64,000 bases of DNA from Hirundichthys speculiger. Taxonomy: Eukaryota > Chordata > Actinopteri > Beloniformes > Exocoetidae. The stretch spans positions 1 through 64,000 of the forward strand of contig JAGFBZ010000571.1 in assembly GCA_018398805.1 (NCBI GenBank), given 5' to 3'. Below the pieces are notes generated by a model. That model was not told the DNA's origin. It did no database searches and was given only the letters and a program-made list of their open reading frames with translations. Of the stretch, positions 1 to 10,569 are shown piece by piece. Position 1 is the stretch's first letter. Every line of letters begins with the position of its first letter. The translations under genes were made by a program, and so were the position numbers.

Positions 1-3000
1 CAACTGTTCCCAAGATTATTCGTCTGTATGCGTACCTGGCGAGAAGGACACTCTTGGAGTCTCTGTGGAGATCCAGTCCTTCTGGGTAAGGAGAGTTCTA
101 ACACGCACCTAATTCTCTAGCCTGATGTCCCAGATGCAGATCAAAGATACGTGGGGAAACTGTCCTCATTCATCTTAAACCAGCTGTACTGTGTTGGGGT
201 CACAGGGTGGTGCTACCACCCCCTCTGGGGCAGCGTAAACATTACTATTTACAATCTCATATTTCTGACTCTAACTCATCCTCAATTCCAAATGAAAATA
301 TCACTCTGGTGTCTATCGTAGACACTGTCACATGCAAGGGTCTGGAGGAGACACATAAAGGTGGAACCAGAGAACCAGGGCTTCCAAGCCAGAACAGAGA
401 GGATACCTCGGTGCTTTGGGTGTCTGGGTCATCAGAGCCAGCATAGGTCCATTAGCTCCTGGAGTGGGCAGAGTACTGGTGTTTCCCACCCGGGGCTGCG
501 TTTGACAGTTCAGTGCGGTGCCATCAGGGAGGAAACCCTGAGCCCTCAGGTCCACAAAGGATGGAAGCTCCAGTTTTGATCACAATCTCTTCCCAGCAGG
601 TTAGCAAGTACCGCTGATGAATACAAAACAGCTGTGATGAGGGCCTGTGGCCCTATCGGCGGTCAAGGGTTTTGTAAACGGCATAGTCTGTCTTTCCCCC
701 AGAAATCCACAGCAGAAGTGGAATGGGCAGATAATTGTTGTCTGACCTCTGGTCCCTGGTCCAGCCAGCCGTTGCCTGCATATAGTCTCTTTTCGTATGA
801 GCACACCCATGCTCAGTGTCCTCATTTTACAGTAGGAGCGTCAATAAGCACCCCCCCTGCTTTCGAGGTCCTCCTGAATAACTCCAGCCCCCGAGCCCTC
901 ACGGCCCCGTAAAGACCCTCTTGTGTTCTGTTCCCCTTTCACTGGCCTCCTCCTTCTCCAGGAGGGCCTCCAACTGCACCTTCATACATAATGTCTGTAG
1001 CTCCGCCTCTTTTTTCTTCTTATCTATTCCTTTTATCTGGCTCCGCCAGCTGCATCTTTAACAGTTGTGTTTATAAGTCCTTGAGGCCCCTTCTCTTTCG
1101 GTTCCTCTTTTGCAGAGGCAAATGGTGGACTAAGTGCATCTCCCACTTAGTGCTGTCTGCACCTGGCAAATCAGGATTGCTAGTCATGGCTGTTCTGACT
1201 GCGGGTATCCTTCAAGAGTAGCATTTCTGTACAAACCCTCTGTTGGCACTTTTTTGGGTTACATCCTGTCGACCTTTCCAAGGTCCTGCATTCCTCCAAT
1301 TTTGACGTTGGGTTCACATGGATCCCATCTAATTTGGGGATTCCCTCCATGGGCGTGGGGAGCGTTCTCTGATCACTTAACCTAAATTAACACTGTTGGA
1401 GCGGAAAGGTTCATCATCTCTCGCTCCTGTCCTCCCCAGTTAGCCTCGATTTCTCTACAAGCCGTGGCTGTCATGCAGCGTGAAGCACTGCCCTGTAGTC
1501 TCCTAATGCTAAGTGTAACCTGCAGTCTGAGCACGCAGAGCCTGTAGCCAAAGGTTACCTCCACCATGATGGGGGGCAATTTATACATAATGAAGTTTAT
1601 CCCTATCCCTATGGTTTTATCAATGCTCCTGCTCCAGTGGCTAGTACTGGCATTTATACTACTTCCGGGCGATGTTTCTCAGGTCATCTGTTCGCCTCCT
1701 CTATTTTCTAGGCTATCTTCCCTACTAAACTCAGTGCACGGGGAGTGGTTTGTTGAGTAAGGTGGTAAGGAGGCTATTTATAGCTTCCCGGTCATCCTCT
1801 CTTGCTACTGACTTAAGTCAATCAATTAGGGGAGAGCCTGGGTTGTCACCAACTTAATGACAGACTCACGAGCTTGTGCAACCCTGATACACCCAACTCC
1901 TTCAGTGTCTATCTCACTATCTTTTCTCCATGCCCCTGTCACACCATTGTGACACTGCCCGCACTGGGGGAGGAGCGTGGGGAAACCACGTGTGTCTCTG
2001 GTTCCTACGGGTCATGCGAGGTGGGGGTTAATGGAGTCTGCACTGGTATTTTTATGACAGGATTGTGTTTCCCTCTCTGTGAGCTCTAATCTCCAATCAT
2101 CACATTGTTTCTGGACTGTGTCTGGTGTGACTGATTTACAACACTGAATGGGGGGGTGGACCAAGCACCCCTGATACTGATACGTGTTGACCGTTACTGC
2201 CCCCCCGTCCCTGGGAAAATGTTTCTAAGCCTGTCGCCTTCAGTTCGCCTGAGTTAAAATTGTAACACTGGGTACATTCCTCCAGGTGATTATTACCTTC
2301 TGGGGGAGCGCTGGAGACATATGGTGGGGTTGTTGGCTTTTTCCTCAATTTCGTTCTGGCCCTTTTCATCTCATAACATGTTCTGCTCCTTGCACCACAT
2401 GGCAAATCTGGACCACTTCATCCTCTGTTCTCTGCTTTAGCCTGGGCATCCTATACTTTCTCCCTTCAGCCATCCATCCTTTTCCTTCCACTTCTGCCCT
2501 CTCTCTATTCTGCCTTGCTGCTTTCTCCTGGCTCCAAAACAACTTTCCCAAACCCTTATCTTCCTCTGTCTGTCCGTTCGCATTCAACAACTGCTCACAT
2601 CTTCTGTCATTTGTTCATATATCTCTGGCCCCTTTAAGGACATGTGCTTTTAACAACTCTTCCATCCCCAATAGTGTTCCCGTACTGTTTGTAGCGGCTG
2701 CCTGGTCCCCACCCGTCATTCTTTACCCGGTCGTGTTCGCTGTCCATGTCTCATCTCCTAATCTTATTATACCAAGATGTTGTTACCACGTGGCTGGTTA
2801 AAATTATCCAAATGTCAAGTCCTAGTTATGTATCCACTATCGTTACGGTTGCTCACTTATTTTCCAATTTTACACTCAATTCCTTAATCCAGTAAAGTTA
2901 AACGTATCAACAATCACAGCCGTTATGTTAACACCGCCAGGTTTTCAAGGCTGTCTACTGCTATGGTATAAACTTCACTAGCTTCATACACATTCAACAT

Positions 3001-3717
3001 TTATGCATTACCCGTGTGTGTGGTAATTCTATTTCCTCACTCATTTAGGGACATGCTTGAACTCACAGGACTTAAACTCTGTCTTGTTATCTCCGGGTCC
3101 AAAAGAGATAACTCACAGTTATTTTATTTACTCTAAGGATTCTAACCTAAGTTCTGGCCGCTGAGAGATATGACACGCTATGTTCCGAGTACTCAGTCCA
3201 TGTGATTTCAGAATTAATCTTCCACCACGACACCAGAACTTATATATCTGTAATTTGGATTTCCATCCACTTACTCCAACAACAACCTAAAAAGTGCTAT
3301 TGCTGTTTCAGTTTCAAGTCATCCAACATTCACACCTTGTGTTTTGCCTGGTCTTGTTGATAATTTAGTAGAATTAGGGGGTTCCTCAAATCCCCGGGCC
3401 TCTAACCCAGCTAAGCCAGCCCTCGTCAGAGCACTGGTGGAGTTGCCAAACTCTAGGAGTCCCTTTTTCCCTTATACTCTCAATCTTCTCTGGTATCTCA
3501 AGTTTCTCTTCTTAATCTTTATATCCTTATTTCTTCCTTATAATCTCATTATTTTCGGACCAGATAATACTTAGACTTAGGAACGAGTAATTTTAGAAGT
3601 ACTCAATGCAGATTCGATTAAACAGTTCTGCTTACTTATTTTGGCGGCCCGTGTCCTTCGTCCGTTCGTACCTGCTCCTCATGTTCAATCGTTGTCCTGA
3701 TCAGCAGTAATTTCGCA
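1..3717 (-). mobile_element. Endogenous retrovirus internal region, degenerate, cut by window start
   Basis: This stretch lies directly downstream, on the minus strand, of a primer binding site and an LTR at 3718-4138, so it should be the leader and gag region of a class I-like endogenous retrovirus. Read on the minus strand it gives only short open pieces, for example 2366-2590 (lysine/glutamate-rich) and 2136-2405 (proline-containing, PPYVSSAPP), separated by stops. They have gag-like composition, but I recognise no capsid or zinc-knuckle motif. No second LTR is seen, so the element continues left of the window or is truncated. No frame is intact. The assignment of the leftmost ~1.5 kb rests only on continuity and is weak. 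Confidence 0.5.
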
Positions 3718-3737
3718 ATCCCGGACGACGCCCCCAA
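3718..3737 (-). other. Retroviral primer binding site (tRNA-Pro-like)
   Basis: On the minus strand this reads TTGGGGGCGTCGTCCGGGAT, close to the proline-tRNA primer binding site of gammaretroviruses (TGGGGGCTCGTCCGGGAT). It begins two bases inside the LTR border, the expected spacing. It fixes the element's orientation (minus) and identifies the neighbouring LTR as the 5' LTR. Confidence 0.72.
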
Positions 3738-3739
3738 TT

Positions 3740-4138
3740 TGTTGTGGTTCACCTGACCTCCCCGGACTGCTGATCTGTGGACTCAAAGTGATTAATTTAA
3801 ATTCAATAATAGTCATGACTTTTTATATTTTGCCTCTGCAGAGGGAGAGACCAGCTGACCCGGTCTGTCCTTTCTGTCCAGGTTCTAGCTGAATCTCGAC
3901 TCTGCAGCTCACAGGCTAGTTTTATTGACACATTCTGTTAGTTAAAGGCAACTCCCTCATTGTCCCCCTGAACAGTTCCTTCCCCCGACAAGAACACATC
4001 ACCCTGACACAGCCCAGTTGTCTTTTTATTGCCTGCACTTTATGACTCTGCTCAGCCTGTGACCTACAGATCTTTAGCAACTTTAATTTTACTCTTAATA
4101 TATGTGTCCAAATATGCAAGCACAATTTTAATTCCACA
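3740..4138 (-). mobile_element. 5' LTR of the endogenous retrovirus
   Basis: About 399 bp that, on the minus strand, begin TGTGGAAT and end CACAACA, giving TG...CA termini. Inside are two AATAAA poly(A) signals in the LTR orientation (near 4041-4048 and 3921-3928). A U5-like stretch leads to the primer binding site. The outer edge is followed by AAGTG (4139-4143), a candidate target-site duplication whose partner would lie left of the window. This LTR sits exactly at the start of the sequence shared with the true slc43a3 locus. Confidence 0.75.
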
Positions 4139-4200
4139 AAGTGATTGTGCTCAGTTTCTTTGTTCCTCTGTTTTTTTGTCTTTTGTTCCTCTCTCATTAG

Positions 4201-4593
4201 ATTCCCATCTTGCCACTTTGGAAAGCTGTATGGTTTGGTCATGTCTCTGTCTGCAGTGTTTTCACTGTTGCAGTATGCTTGTTTTGCACTGGTGAATGAC
4301 GTTTTGGATGGAGATCCATTATATGTGAGTACATTTCATAATCTACTCTTCCCACAGTCTTCCTACTCCATTTGCTCCTCATAATCTTAGAAAATAATCT
4401 TCCCTCCTCTGGCTTCATATGTCTGCAGGTGAACATCGGTTTGACGCTGCTCAGCCTGCTAGCTTTCATCCATCCCCTCTGTGTGTATCTGCACTGTCGT
4501 GGTGTTGCCTCCCAGCGAGCCAGAAGTAAAGAGCCAGAAGTAAAGCCCTCAATGACTCCACCTCTATTTTATATCAATTTAAATACAAACTAA
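4201..4593 (+). pseudogene. slc43a3: Duplicated last two exons of slc43a3, frameshifted C terminus
   Basis: Two exons, 4201-4324 and 4429-4593, match the final exons of the complete gene (43049-43172 and 43277-43399), with the same acceptor (CTCATTAG) and donor (TATGTGAGT) sites. They encode the last two transmembrane helices of the transporter. In the last exon a 14-bp unit (AGCCAGAAGTAAAG) is tandemly duplicated, which shifts the frame after RARSK. The true C terminus (ALNDST, stop) is replaced by about 17 other residues ending NTN at the stop 4591-4593. No upstream exons lie in the window. This may be an isolated 3' fragment, or the end of a tandem paralogue whose 5' exons lie left of the retrovirus. 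The sequence cannot decide between these. Confidence 0.8.
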
Positions 4594-5649
4594 TTGTTGG
4601 TATAACTCATGGTACCATATATGCATCAAGTCACTGCAGACCTCTTGAAGTTGCCTCTATATTTTGTTTACTTGTTTTATCAGAAAGGCAATGAAGTATA
4701 AAAATGATATCTCTCATCTTCTATCTAATCATCTTCATATCTGCGCAAACCTCCTTGAATTATATCTAAATACTGTAATTGTATCATAAAGATAATAAAG
4801 GGCTAACACTGTTCAGTAAAGTGAATAGAGAAGGGATATGTAAGATGATCAGAGTATAATACCACATCATCAGCTTGTTTTCAGCATTTATTTAATACTG
4901 TAATAAAGGGATTTTATTGTCTGAAACTGTGCAGCTTTCTAAACAATATATTTTCAGTATCGTGAAACAGTTGTATACTTGCAGACAACTGCCACCTACA
5001 GGTGGTTAAGAAAATGCAATTGTAATTTATAAAGGATGTTCTGTTTGTTCTACATATGAACATCAAACTGTCCTGAAATAAACAATGAAGTAATTCCAAA
5101 AGTGTTTAAAAATGTGTGGTTTATGTTTTTGTATGTAATTATCCAGGGCCACAGCATAACTTTCCATTGGTAGGCTGATGATACGCAGCTGTACTTATAT
5201 ATGGAACCAGAGGAATCTGAATCGTTCGCCAAACTTCAAGCATGTCTTAAGGACTTTAAGACCTCTAACTCTAAGATGTCCTCTAACTTTTTGCTTTTAA
5301 ATTTGAATAAAACAGAGGTTATTGTCTTCTGTTCCAAACACTTGAGAAATAGATTAGCTGATTTTATGTTGTCCTCCAGTACAACTGTGTAAAACCTTGG
5401 AGTCATTTTTGATCAGGATATGTCGTTTAAACAGTATATTAATCAGGTTTGTAAGACAGCCTTTTTTCACCTCTGTCATATCACTAAGATTAGGAACATC
5501 CTCTCCCAGGGTGATGCTGAAAAACTGATCCACACATTTGTCAGTTCTAGTCTGGACTATTGTAATGCGTTATTTGCAGGATGTCCAAATAATTCACTTA
5601 ATAGCCTCCAAGTGATCCAAAATGCAGCAGTGAGTGCTGAAAGCAAGTG

Positions 5650-6047
5650 TGTTAGGTCTAAACCTTACACTTAAAACTAACTAAGCTGATGTCAGTTTTT
5701 GCTTCTGCAGAAGGGGAACCGAGAGAAACACAAAGTGTGGACAACGAGGTCCGTCTGCTGAGTTTCTGATGGCGTTCTCCGCAGTTTCTCAACTGCAGGT
5801 TGCTTTTATTAAAATTTGACACACCTCAGAAAACGTCTGTTGCTGGGCAGATGATTGACAGTGATTGTCATACATAGCACAGTTTGCAACATGTTGCAAG
5901 GTCACTTGAGAAACAGGAGGATAGAGTAAAATGAAACTTATTGTGGGTGCAGTTTCATGAGAACATTCTTCATTTTATCAAAAAGGAGGCAAATGCCAGA
6001 GAAGGGGGGAGGCGCCATAGCAAGCATACACAGATATTTTTCCTTCA
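5650..6047 (-). mobile_element. Solo LTR, 398 bp, with 6-bp target duplication CAAGTG
   Basis: The insert starts TGTTAGG and ends CCTTCA, so it has TG...CA ends. It is flanked by CAAGTG at 5644-5649 and 6048-6053. The paralogous position in the other copy has a single CAAGTG (45386-45391) and no insert, a true empty site. An AATAAA signal on the minus strand (~5808-5817) and a pyrimidine-rich GCAGAAGCAAAAA stretch resemble the layout of the LTR at 3740-4138, which suggests a related minus-strand LTR. No internal sequence remains, so it arose by LTR-LTR recombination. Confidence 0.85.
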
Positions 6048-6101
6048 CAAGTGAGATCACATCTCTCCTGTGTTAGCCTCTCTCCAGTGGCTTCCCGTAA
6101 A

Positions 6102-6424
6102 ATCCATCCATCCATTATCTATACCCGCTTAATCCTCTGCAGGGTCACAGGAATCTGCTGGAGCCTATCCCAGCTCTCTTCGGGCTACACATAGATAAAT
6201 AACCATACTCACACTCACAATCACTCCTACATGCATTTTAGAACCACCAATTAACCTGACATGCATGTCTTTGGACTGTGAGAGGAAGCCGGAGTACCCG
6301 GAGGTAACCCACGCAAGCACAGGGAGAACATGCAAACTCCACACAGAAAGGGCCCTGCTGAGGTTCGAACCAGGAACTTTCTTGCTGTGAGGCAACAGTG
6401 CTGACCACCAAGCCACTGTGCTGC
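6102..6424 (-). mobile_element. tRNA-derived SINE (copy 1), minus strand
   Basis: On the minus strand it begins with a tRNA-like head (GCACAGTGGCTTGGTGGTCA... and the B-box-like GGTTCGAACC read at ~6362). It continues with the body common in fish genomes (GGAGTTTGCATGTTCTCCCT, GTGTAGCCCGAAGAGAGCTG, GGATAGGCTCCAGCAGATTC) and ends in a GGATGGAT tail at 6102-6116. It interrupts the LINE between the residues equivalent to LQWLPVKS and ILNSKFC. Confidence 0.82.
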
Positions 6425-6899
6425 CTTCACATAAAATTTTGAATTGAATTCAAAATTCTGCTACTCACATATAAGGCCCTTAAAGGCCAAGCTCCTTGTT
6501 ACTTACATGACCTGAAAACACTTTATACTCCTAATAGAGCTCTCCACTCTCAGAGTGCAGGTTTACTCATTGTTCCTAGAATATCTAAAAGTAGATTTGG
6601 AGGACAGGCCTTCTGCTATGAGACACCTTTACTATGGAACCAGCTACCAGTACAACACTATTTTTCCGATTAGAGAACTAGTTTTATGCTCCCGCCATTT
6701 AGCTACATTGAACATGTACACATGAAGCACACAGTAATGAGCCTTCCGCTAATACATCTTAGATCCGAATCCAAATTTTTATCTAATTTAACCCACAACT
6801 GTGTCCCGAGTCTCTGATTAATAGCAAAGCTGGCTCACATTAAATCATTCAGCTTACCTTGGACAGGTGTAACGTTACGTGATGGAGCTGCAGGTATCG

Positions 6900-7179
6900 T
6901 AAGTTACGTAGGTAACTATGGTTCTGTGAGTTCCTGGATGACTGCCAGTGGCAGGAAACAAAGTGGATGTGTCTTCTCGCACTCTGTGCAGATCGAGATT
7001 TTGTATAAACAAAGTCACCTCTGTGACCGGTCGGCTACCGTAGCGCTTCTGGTATAAATACCGCGGTGTAGACGACATCCAGTCTCATCAGATCTTCTCG
7101 AGCCACAAAGGGCCCGAGTGACCTGAGTGACTGGCAGTCATCCAGGAACTCACAGAACCATAGTTACCTACATAACTTA
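6900..7179. repeat. 50-bp inverted repeat of the DIRS terminus, 180-bp spacer
   Basis: The arm at 6900-6949 (TAAGTTACGTAGGTAACTAT... to ...GACTGCCAGT) is the reverse complement of 7130-7179 with one mismatch (ACGTA versus ACATA). A further 29-bp direct repeat (GACTGCCAGTGGCAG[G/T]AAAC...) occurs at 6940-6968 and 7201-7229. Such combined inverted and direct repeats are expected at DIRS ends, where they template circularisation. Confidence 0.85.
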
Positions 7180-7274
7180 CTATCTGTTTCGTTCCCTCCT
7201 GACTGCCAGTGGCAGTAAACAAAGTGGATCACTTATACCAGCAGTGTCACGAGGGACCGACACTCACCTGCTGG

Positions 7275-8302
7275 TCAGTTGGAACAGGCCAAAGGCAGGA
7301 TGGTTGCTGCCAGTGAAGGCCCAGATGCCACGTCGAGGCGGTAGAACCTGGAAAAGGTACAGGGCGTCACCCAGGATGCTGCTGCGCAGATGTCCTGAAG
7401 TGACATGCCCTTCATTGCTTCCCATGAAGCGGCCACGCCCCTGGCAGAAAGACAAACCACGCCCAAATGGGGAGGTGAACCCGTCACCATATAGGCCAAC
7501 CTGATGGCCTCGACCACCCAGTGGGAAAGCCTGTGCTTAGACACAGGCTGTCCCTTAGACTTCTCGCCATAGCACACAAACAGCTGTTCAGAGTGCCGGA
7601 AGTTCTGTGTTGCCGTGATGTACTGTTCATCCTCTTATCCGCCTCAGAAGCGAAGGGGGGAGGGGAATACGCATCCAGTTCAATCACCATGTTCATATGG
7701 GCAGCAGGCAAAACCTTTCGCAGGAAGGCAATGTTTGGCCACAGTGTCACTCTTGAGCTGCCTGCCTTCCAGCGGAGGCAGGTAGAGCTGATGGAGAGCG
7801 CATGAAGCTCGCCCACACGTTTGGCCGTAGTGACAGCCAGTAGGAATGCGGTCTTAAATGACAACTCTCGCAAGGCCGCCTCTGATAGTGGTTCAAATGG
7901 GGGCTCACTCAGGCCCCGCAGGGCCACGGGCAGGTCCCAAGTGGCCGTGTGTTTCCGCCTCGGGGGGCACAACCTCCTGGCACCGCGCAGGAACTGTGTC
8001 ACCCAGCGATCCTCACCCACCAGCCTGCCATTTATAAAGCAGTGGTGGGCAGACAGGGAAGCCACATGGACCCTCAGTGTGGAAGCTGCCCGACCGCTGT
8101 CCAAGAGATGCTGGAGGTAATTCAGGATATGGGGCAAAGGGCAGGCCACGGGGTTCAATCCCTTCTCACTACACCACAGGGAGAACCCCGCCCAGCAGTG
8201 CCCGTACGTCTGCCATGTGGAGGGTGCCCTTGCCTGACGCAGGGTCTTACAGACCGAGGGTCCCAAGCCAACTACGGGCTGCCAGCCCCTTTCAGTGGCC
8301 AC
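7275..8302 (-). pseudogene. DIRS tyrosine recombinase, frameshifted and catalytically damaged
   Basis: The N-terminal, core-binding part reads RQARAPSTWQTYGHCWAGFS, then LDSGRAASTLRVHVASLSAH, then WVTQFLRGARRL. The catalytic domain follows with KTAFLLAVTTAKRVGELHAL, which contains the first catalytic Arg. The frame is lost around 7500-7575, and the C-terminal part continues in another frame (to 7275) with SARGVAASWEAMKGMSLQDI and FSRFYRLDV, which holds the second Arg and the nucleophile-position Tyr. The conserved His of the HxxR box appears replaced (LSAR). With a frameshift and a lost His the protein should be inactive. Family assignment is from recognised motifs only. Confidence 0.82.
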
Positions 8303-8519
8303 ACCCAGAGTTGGAGTGTGTCGGATGCCAGACCCTCCCCTCCAATTGTGACAAGAGGTCCGTCCTCACAGGGAGCCGCCACGGTTCCACTGCTAAGATG
8401 ATGCACATCATGGGAAACAAGAACCTCGTCGGCCATCTGGGGGCCACCAGGAGAATCCTGTCCTTCGAGGCCTGCACCCGGTGCAGCGTAGGTAGGATCA
8501 GGGCCCCATGAACGAATAT

Positions 8520-8797
8520 CGAGACCTGTGATTGGCTGCTAGGATGGTCATTACAGTGCCGTTGGTTGTCTGTACTCTGATTGGCTGACACGCGTCCCCG
8601 CATCTCCCATCTCTTGCTCTCGTCAGCTACGCACAGAGGAGAGATCGTCAAAGTGAGTGTACCTTCCATAGATTTTGCGTACGCGCGTACATGTATACTG
8701 TATGTGCACGTACATCCACATCGCGGTTTTCACCATTTGTGGGGGGGAGAGGGGGGTCACAGCCCCCATTAACCGCGAAGTGTAGGGGCTTACTGTA
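8520..8797 (-). mobile_element. Fragment with pogo/Tigger-like terminus
   Basis: The right edge, read on the minus strand, is TACAGTAAGCCCCTACAC followed by TTCGCGGTTAATGGGGGC. This strongly resembles Tigger/pogo inverted-repeat ends (TACAGTAnnCCCTCG... CGCGGTTAAT). No matching left end or transposase is visible; the left border is placed where the DIRS remnant stops. It could instead be another element with a similar end. Confidence 0.4.
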
Positions 8798-9372
8798 TCT
8801 TCTTAAGCTATAGTAAATACAGTTTTTGCTGTTATCAGACACATAGTTTGTCATGACATACCTGAAAAATGTCAGATACAAGCTAAACGATTAGTTTACT
8901 GCTGTTGCAATTTCTTTTTTTTTACACTTTAAATGGATTTTACCTATTTGAGTTTTTTTTCTTAGTTATTTATGACATTAAAATAACTTTTGAATTTTTT
9001 TTGTTTGTTAAAAAAAAACGAATGTTTTGTTGGACACAATATGTTTAAAAGTATGAAAACATTATAGTTTACAGTTATAATTGCATAAATTGTCTATATT
9101 TCATTACTTTCTATACTGTCTTGGCGTTAAATTTGCATAAAATGCTGAAAACAGAATTCTCCAAAATTAAAAACCAAAAAACACAGAAAATGAAAAAAAT
9201 TAAAATGGAATTTGAGAAAAAATAAAACGGATTTCATAGGGCCCTACACAGGCTTCTTTCTAATATCTCTGTAATTGGTGAATAAATGTCAGGGACGTGT
9301 GAGGATAATATTCACTGAGGGCTGAGAAGGCTGAAGGTGAAGTTGTAAACTCTAGTCACTTGATACCCTAAC
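8798..9372. other. AT-rich intergenic DNA, no gene seen
   Basis: Mostly A/T-rich with homopolymer runs. The TTCATAGGGCCCTA motif near 9232-9246 looks like the end of an old DNA transposon, but no partner was found. Confidence 0.4.
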
Positions 9373-9480
9373 CCAGTGCTGCGCAAACTGTGGTATGCGT
9401 ACCACCGGTGGTACGCGAGTGCTCTCTGGTGGTATGCAGGGAACGTCATGACTTTCCACATTTTTTTCACATTTTCACTT
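9373..9480 (+). mobile_element. hAT-like terminus (possible)
   Basis: CAGTGCTGCGCAAACTGTGG followed by the inverted motif GTACCACCGGTGGTAC resembles the start of hAT elements common in vertebrates. A right end and an 8-bp duplication were not found, so this may be only a fragment. Confidence 0.35.
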
Positions 9481-10569
9481 TTAAAAAAAATCTGAAACAT
9501 ACAATGCATTATAAATACGTTTTAAATTAAATGTGTAGCTTGAGATAATTAAAATTGTGTCTTTTAAAAAAATATTTGTTGCATAACCCCATTTTGCACA
9601 GTGCAAAGTATTTTCCCCTGGGGAATCGGGTGAACTGGTACTGCCTGGAGGGATCTGTCCCAGTCTTGCTCACTATCTGTGATAGGGGTTAAACCCGCAG
9701 CCATGGTTGTGCAAAAAATATATTCCAAAGTTCATCTGGAGACACTTCATCAGTTTGTGAAATACATGTGTATAACCTCAAAAGTACTTTCTTTTTGTCT
9801 CAGTGTATGCCACTTTTGCTGCTGATCAACAAATTATGCTAATGAGCTAAGAAGAAAAAAACAAACTTTGAAGATGTTGAATCCTACAATTAACCACTGA
9901 AAGCATATTCATACCAAACAAGGAATTAAACTTTTTTTTTCTCATTGCCTTAAAAAAAACCTGAAGCCAGGTTTTCAAAATTTTGAACTGATTCCCATTG
10001 TCAAAGGATGTGTGAAACTTTCTAACCCAATATGTTTCTTGAAACAGTAAGAATGATGTGCCTAAATTATTTGGCAAAGTACATCGTCATGTGAAAAAAG
10101 AAAGTACACTCTGCTGATTATAAAGTTTTACAGAAAATAATATATCCTTAAAATAAACTCTTGGATCCTTATTCTGCCTCACGTTTTGGTCAGAAGGATC
10201 GTGAGGCCCCGCTTTCACGGTTTGTATTTTGTATTCATACTGAAAATCAAGATCAAGCGAGCTTTTGCCCTTCTGCTGAAGCTTTGACAAGCTTAAATGA
10301 ACATTGTTGTCATTATTTAATGAACAAAAACTAAGGCAAAATGCAGAAGATGTATGAAAAACTAAAGAGTAAGTTGCAGTGAGGTACAATCAAATCCTCT
10401 TGATATCTGATAATCATCAAATGTTACCATCTTCATAAAAGCAGGAGCTTTAGCATTTTTTAGCATTTTTTGCTGCCCATCAATCTGTGAGGGATTTCAA
10501 GGCCATTTCCAAAGTATTAGTATTTCATTGCTGCTACAGATTAATCAAAAATGGCAGATAAAAAAAAAA
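9481..10569. other. Intergenic stretch without recognised features
   Basis: A/T-rich, with only short open frames in all six readings and no recognisable protein motif, repeat border or RNA. The minus-strand frames at 9847-10077 and 10087-10389 have no family signature. Confidence 0.5.

Larger units (their letters stand above)
4139..6424 (+). repeat. Segmental duplication of the slc43a3 3' end (copy 1)
   Basis: Near-identical by eye to 42984-45765, in the same orientation. It covers the end of slc43a3 intron 10, the last two exons, the 3' flank, a LINE fragment and a SINE. Relative to the other copy it lacks ~465 bp after the last exon (matching 43401-43866), ~345 bp (matching 44183-44528) and ~110 bp (matching ~44778-44887). 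It carries an extra 398-bp solo LTR. The left breakpoint coincides with the retroviral LTR. To the right, copy 1 continues in LINE sequence that copy 2 has lost. Confidence 0.9.
5150..6660 (+). mobile_element. 5'-truncated LINE fragment (L2/CR1-Rex1-like), interrupted twice
   Basis: Translation shows the end of a non-LTR reverse transcriptase. An ADDTQLYL box is at ~5177, preceded by a stop where the Tyr of YADD should be. Then come NLGVIFDQDMSFKQYI, SSLDYCNALFAGCP and IQNAAV up to ~5640. After a solo LTR (5650-6047) and a SINE (6102-6424) the reading resumes with the typical tail SRFGGQAFCYETPLLWNQLP up to ~6655. An in-frame stop also occurs at 5390 (TTV-stop-NLGV). The LINE was present before the duplication, because copy 2 holds the same fragment at the same place. 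Confidence 0.82.
6896..8510 (-). mobile_element. DIRS-type retrotransposon, 3' part with terminal repeats
   Basis: Read on the minus strand it contains, in order, the end of the polymerase-side ORF (APRWPTRFLFP, 8292-8500), a tyrosine recombinase reading frame (8302 to 7275) and an inverted/direct repeat block (6896-7229). DIRS elements use a tyrosine recombinase instead of an integrase and end in inverted repeats rather than LTRs, and this order fits. The gag, reverse transcriptase and most of the RNase H are missing, so the copy is truncated near 8510. The repeat block marks its 3' end. Confidence 0.82.

Noticed and set aside
1..240. Possible Ig-domain exon on the minus strand (YSWFKMNEDSFPTYL)
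   Set aside because: Resembles siglec-like Ig sequence for only 15 residues, followed by a stop; no splice site or second cysteine visible. It may be chance or a captured fragment.
2286..2801. 171-codon plus-strand open frame
   Set aside because: Lies antisense within the retroviral internal region, composition is pyrimidine-driven (Ser/Phe/Pro-rich), no motif.
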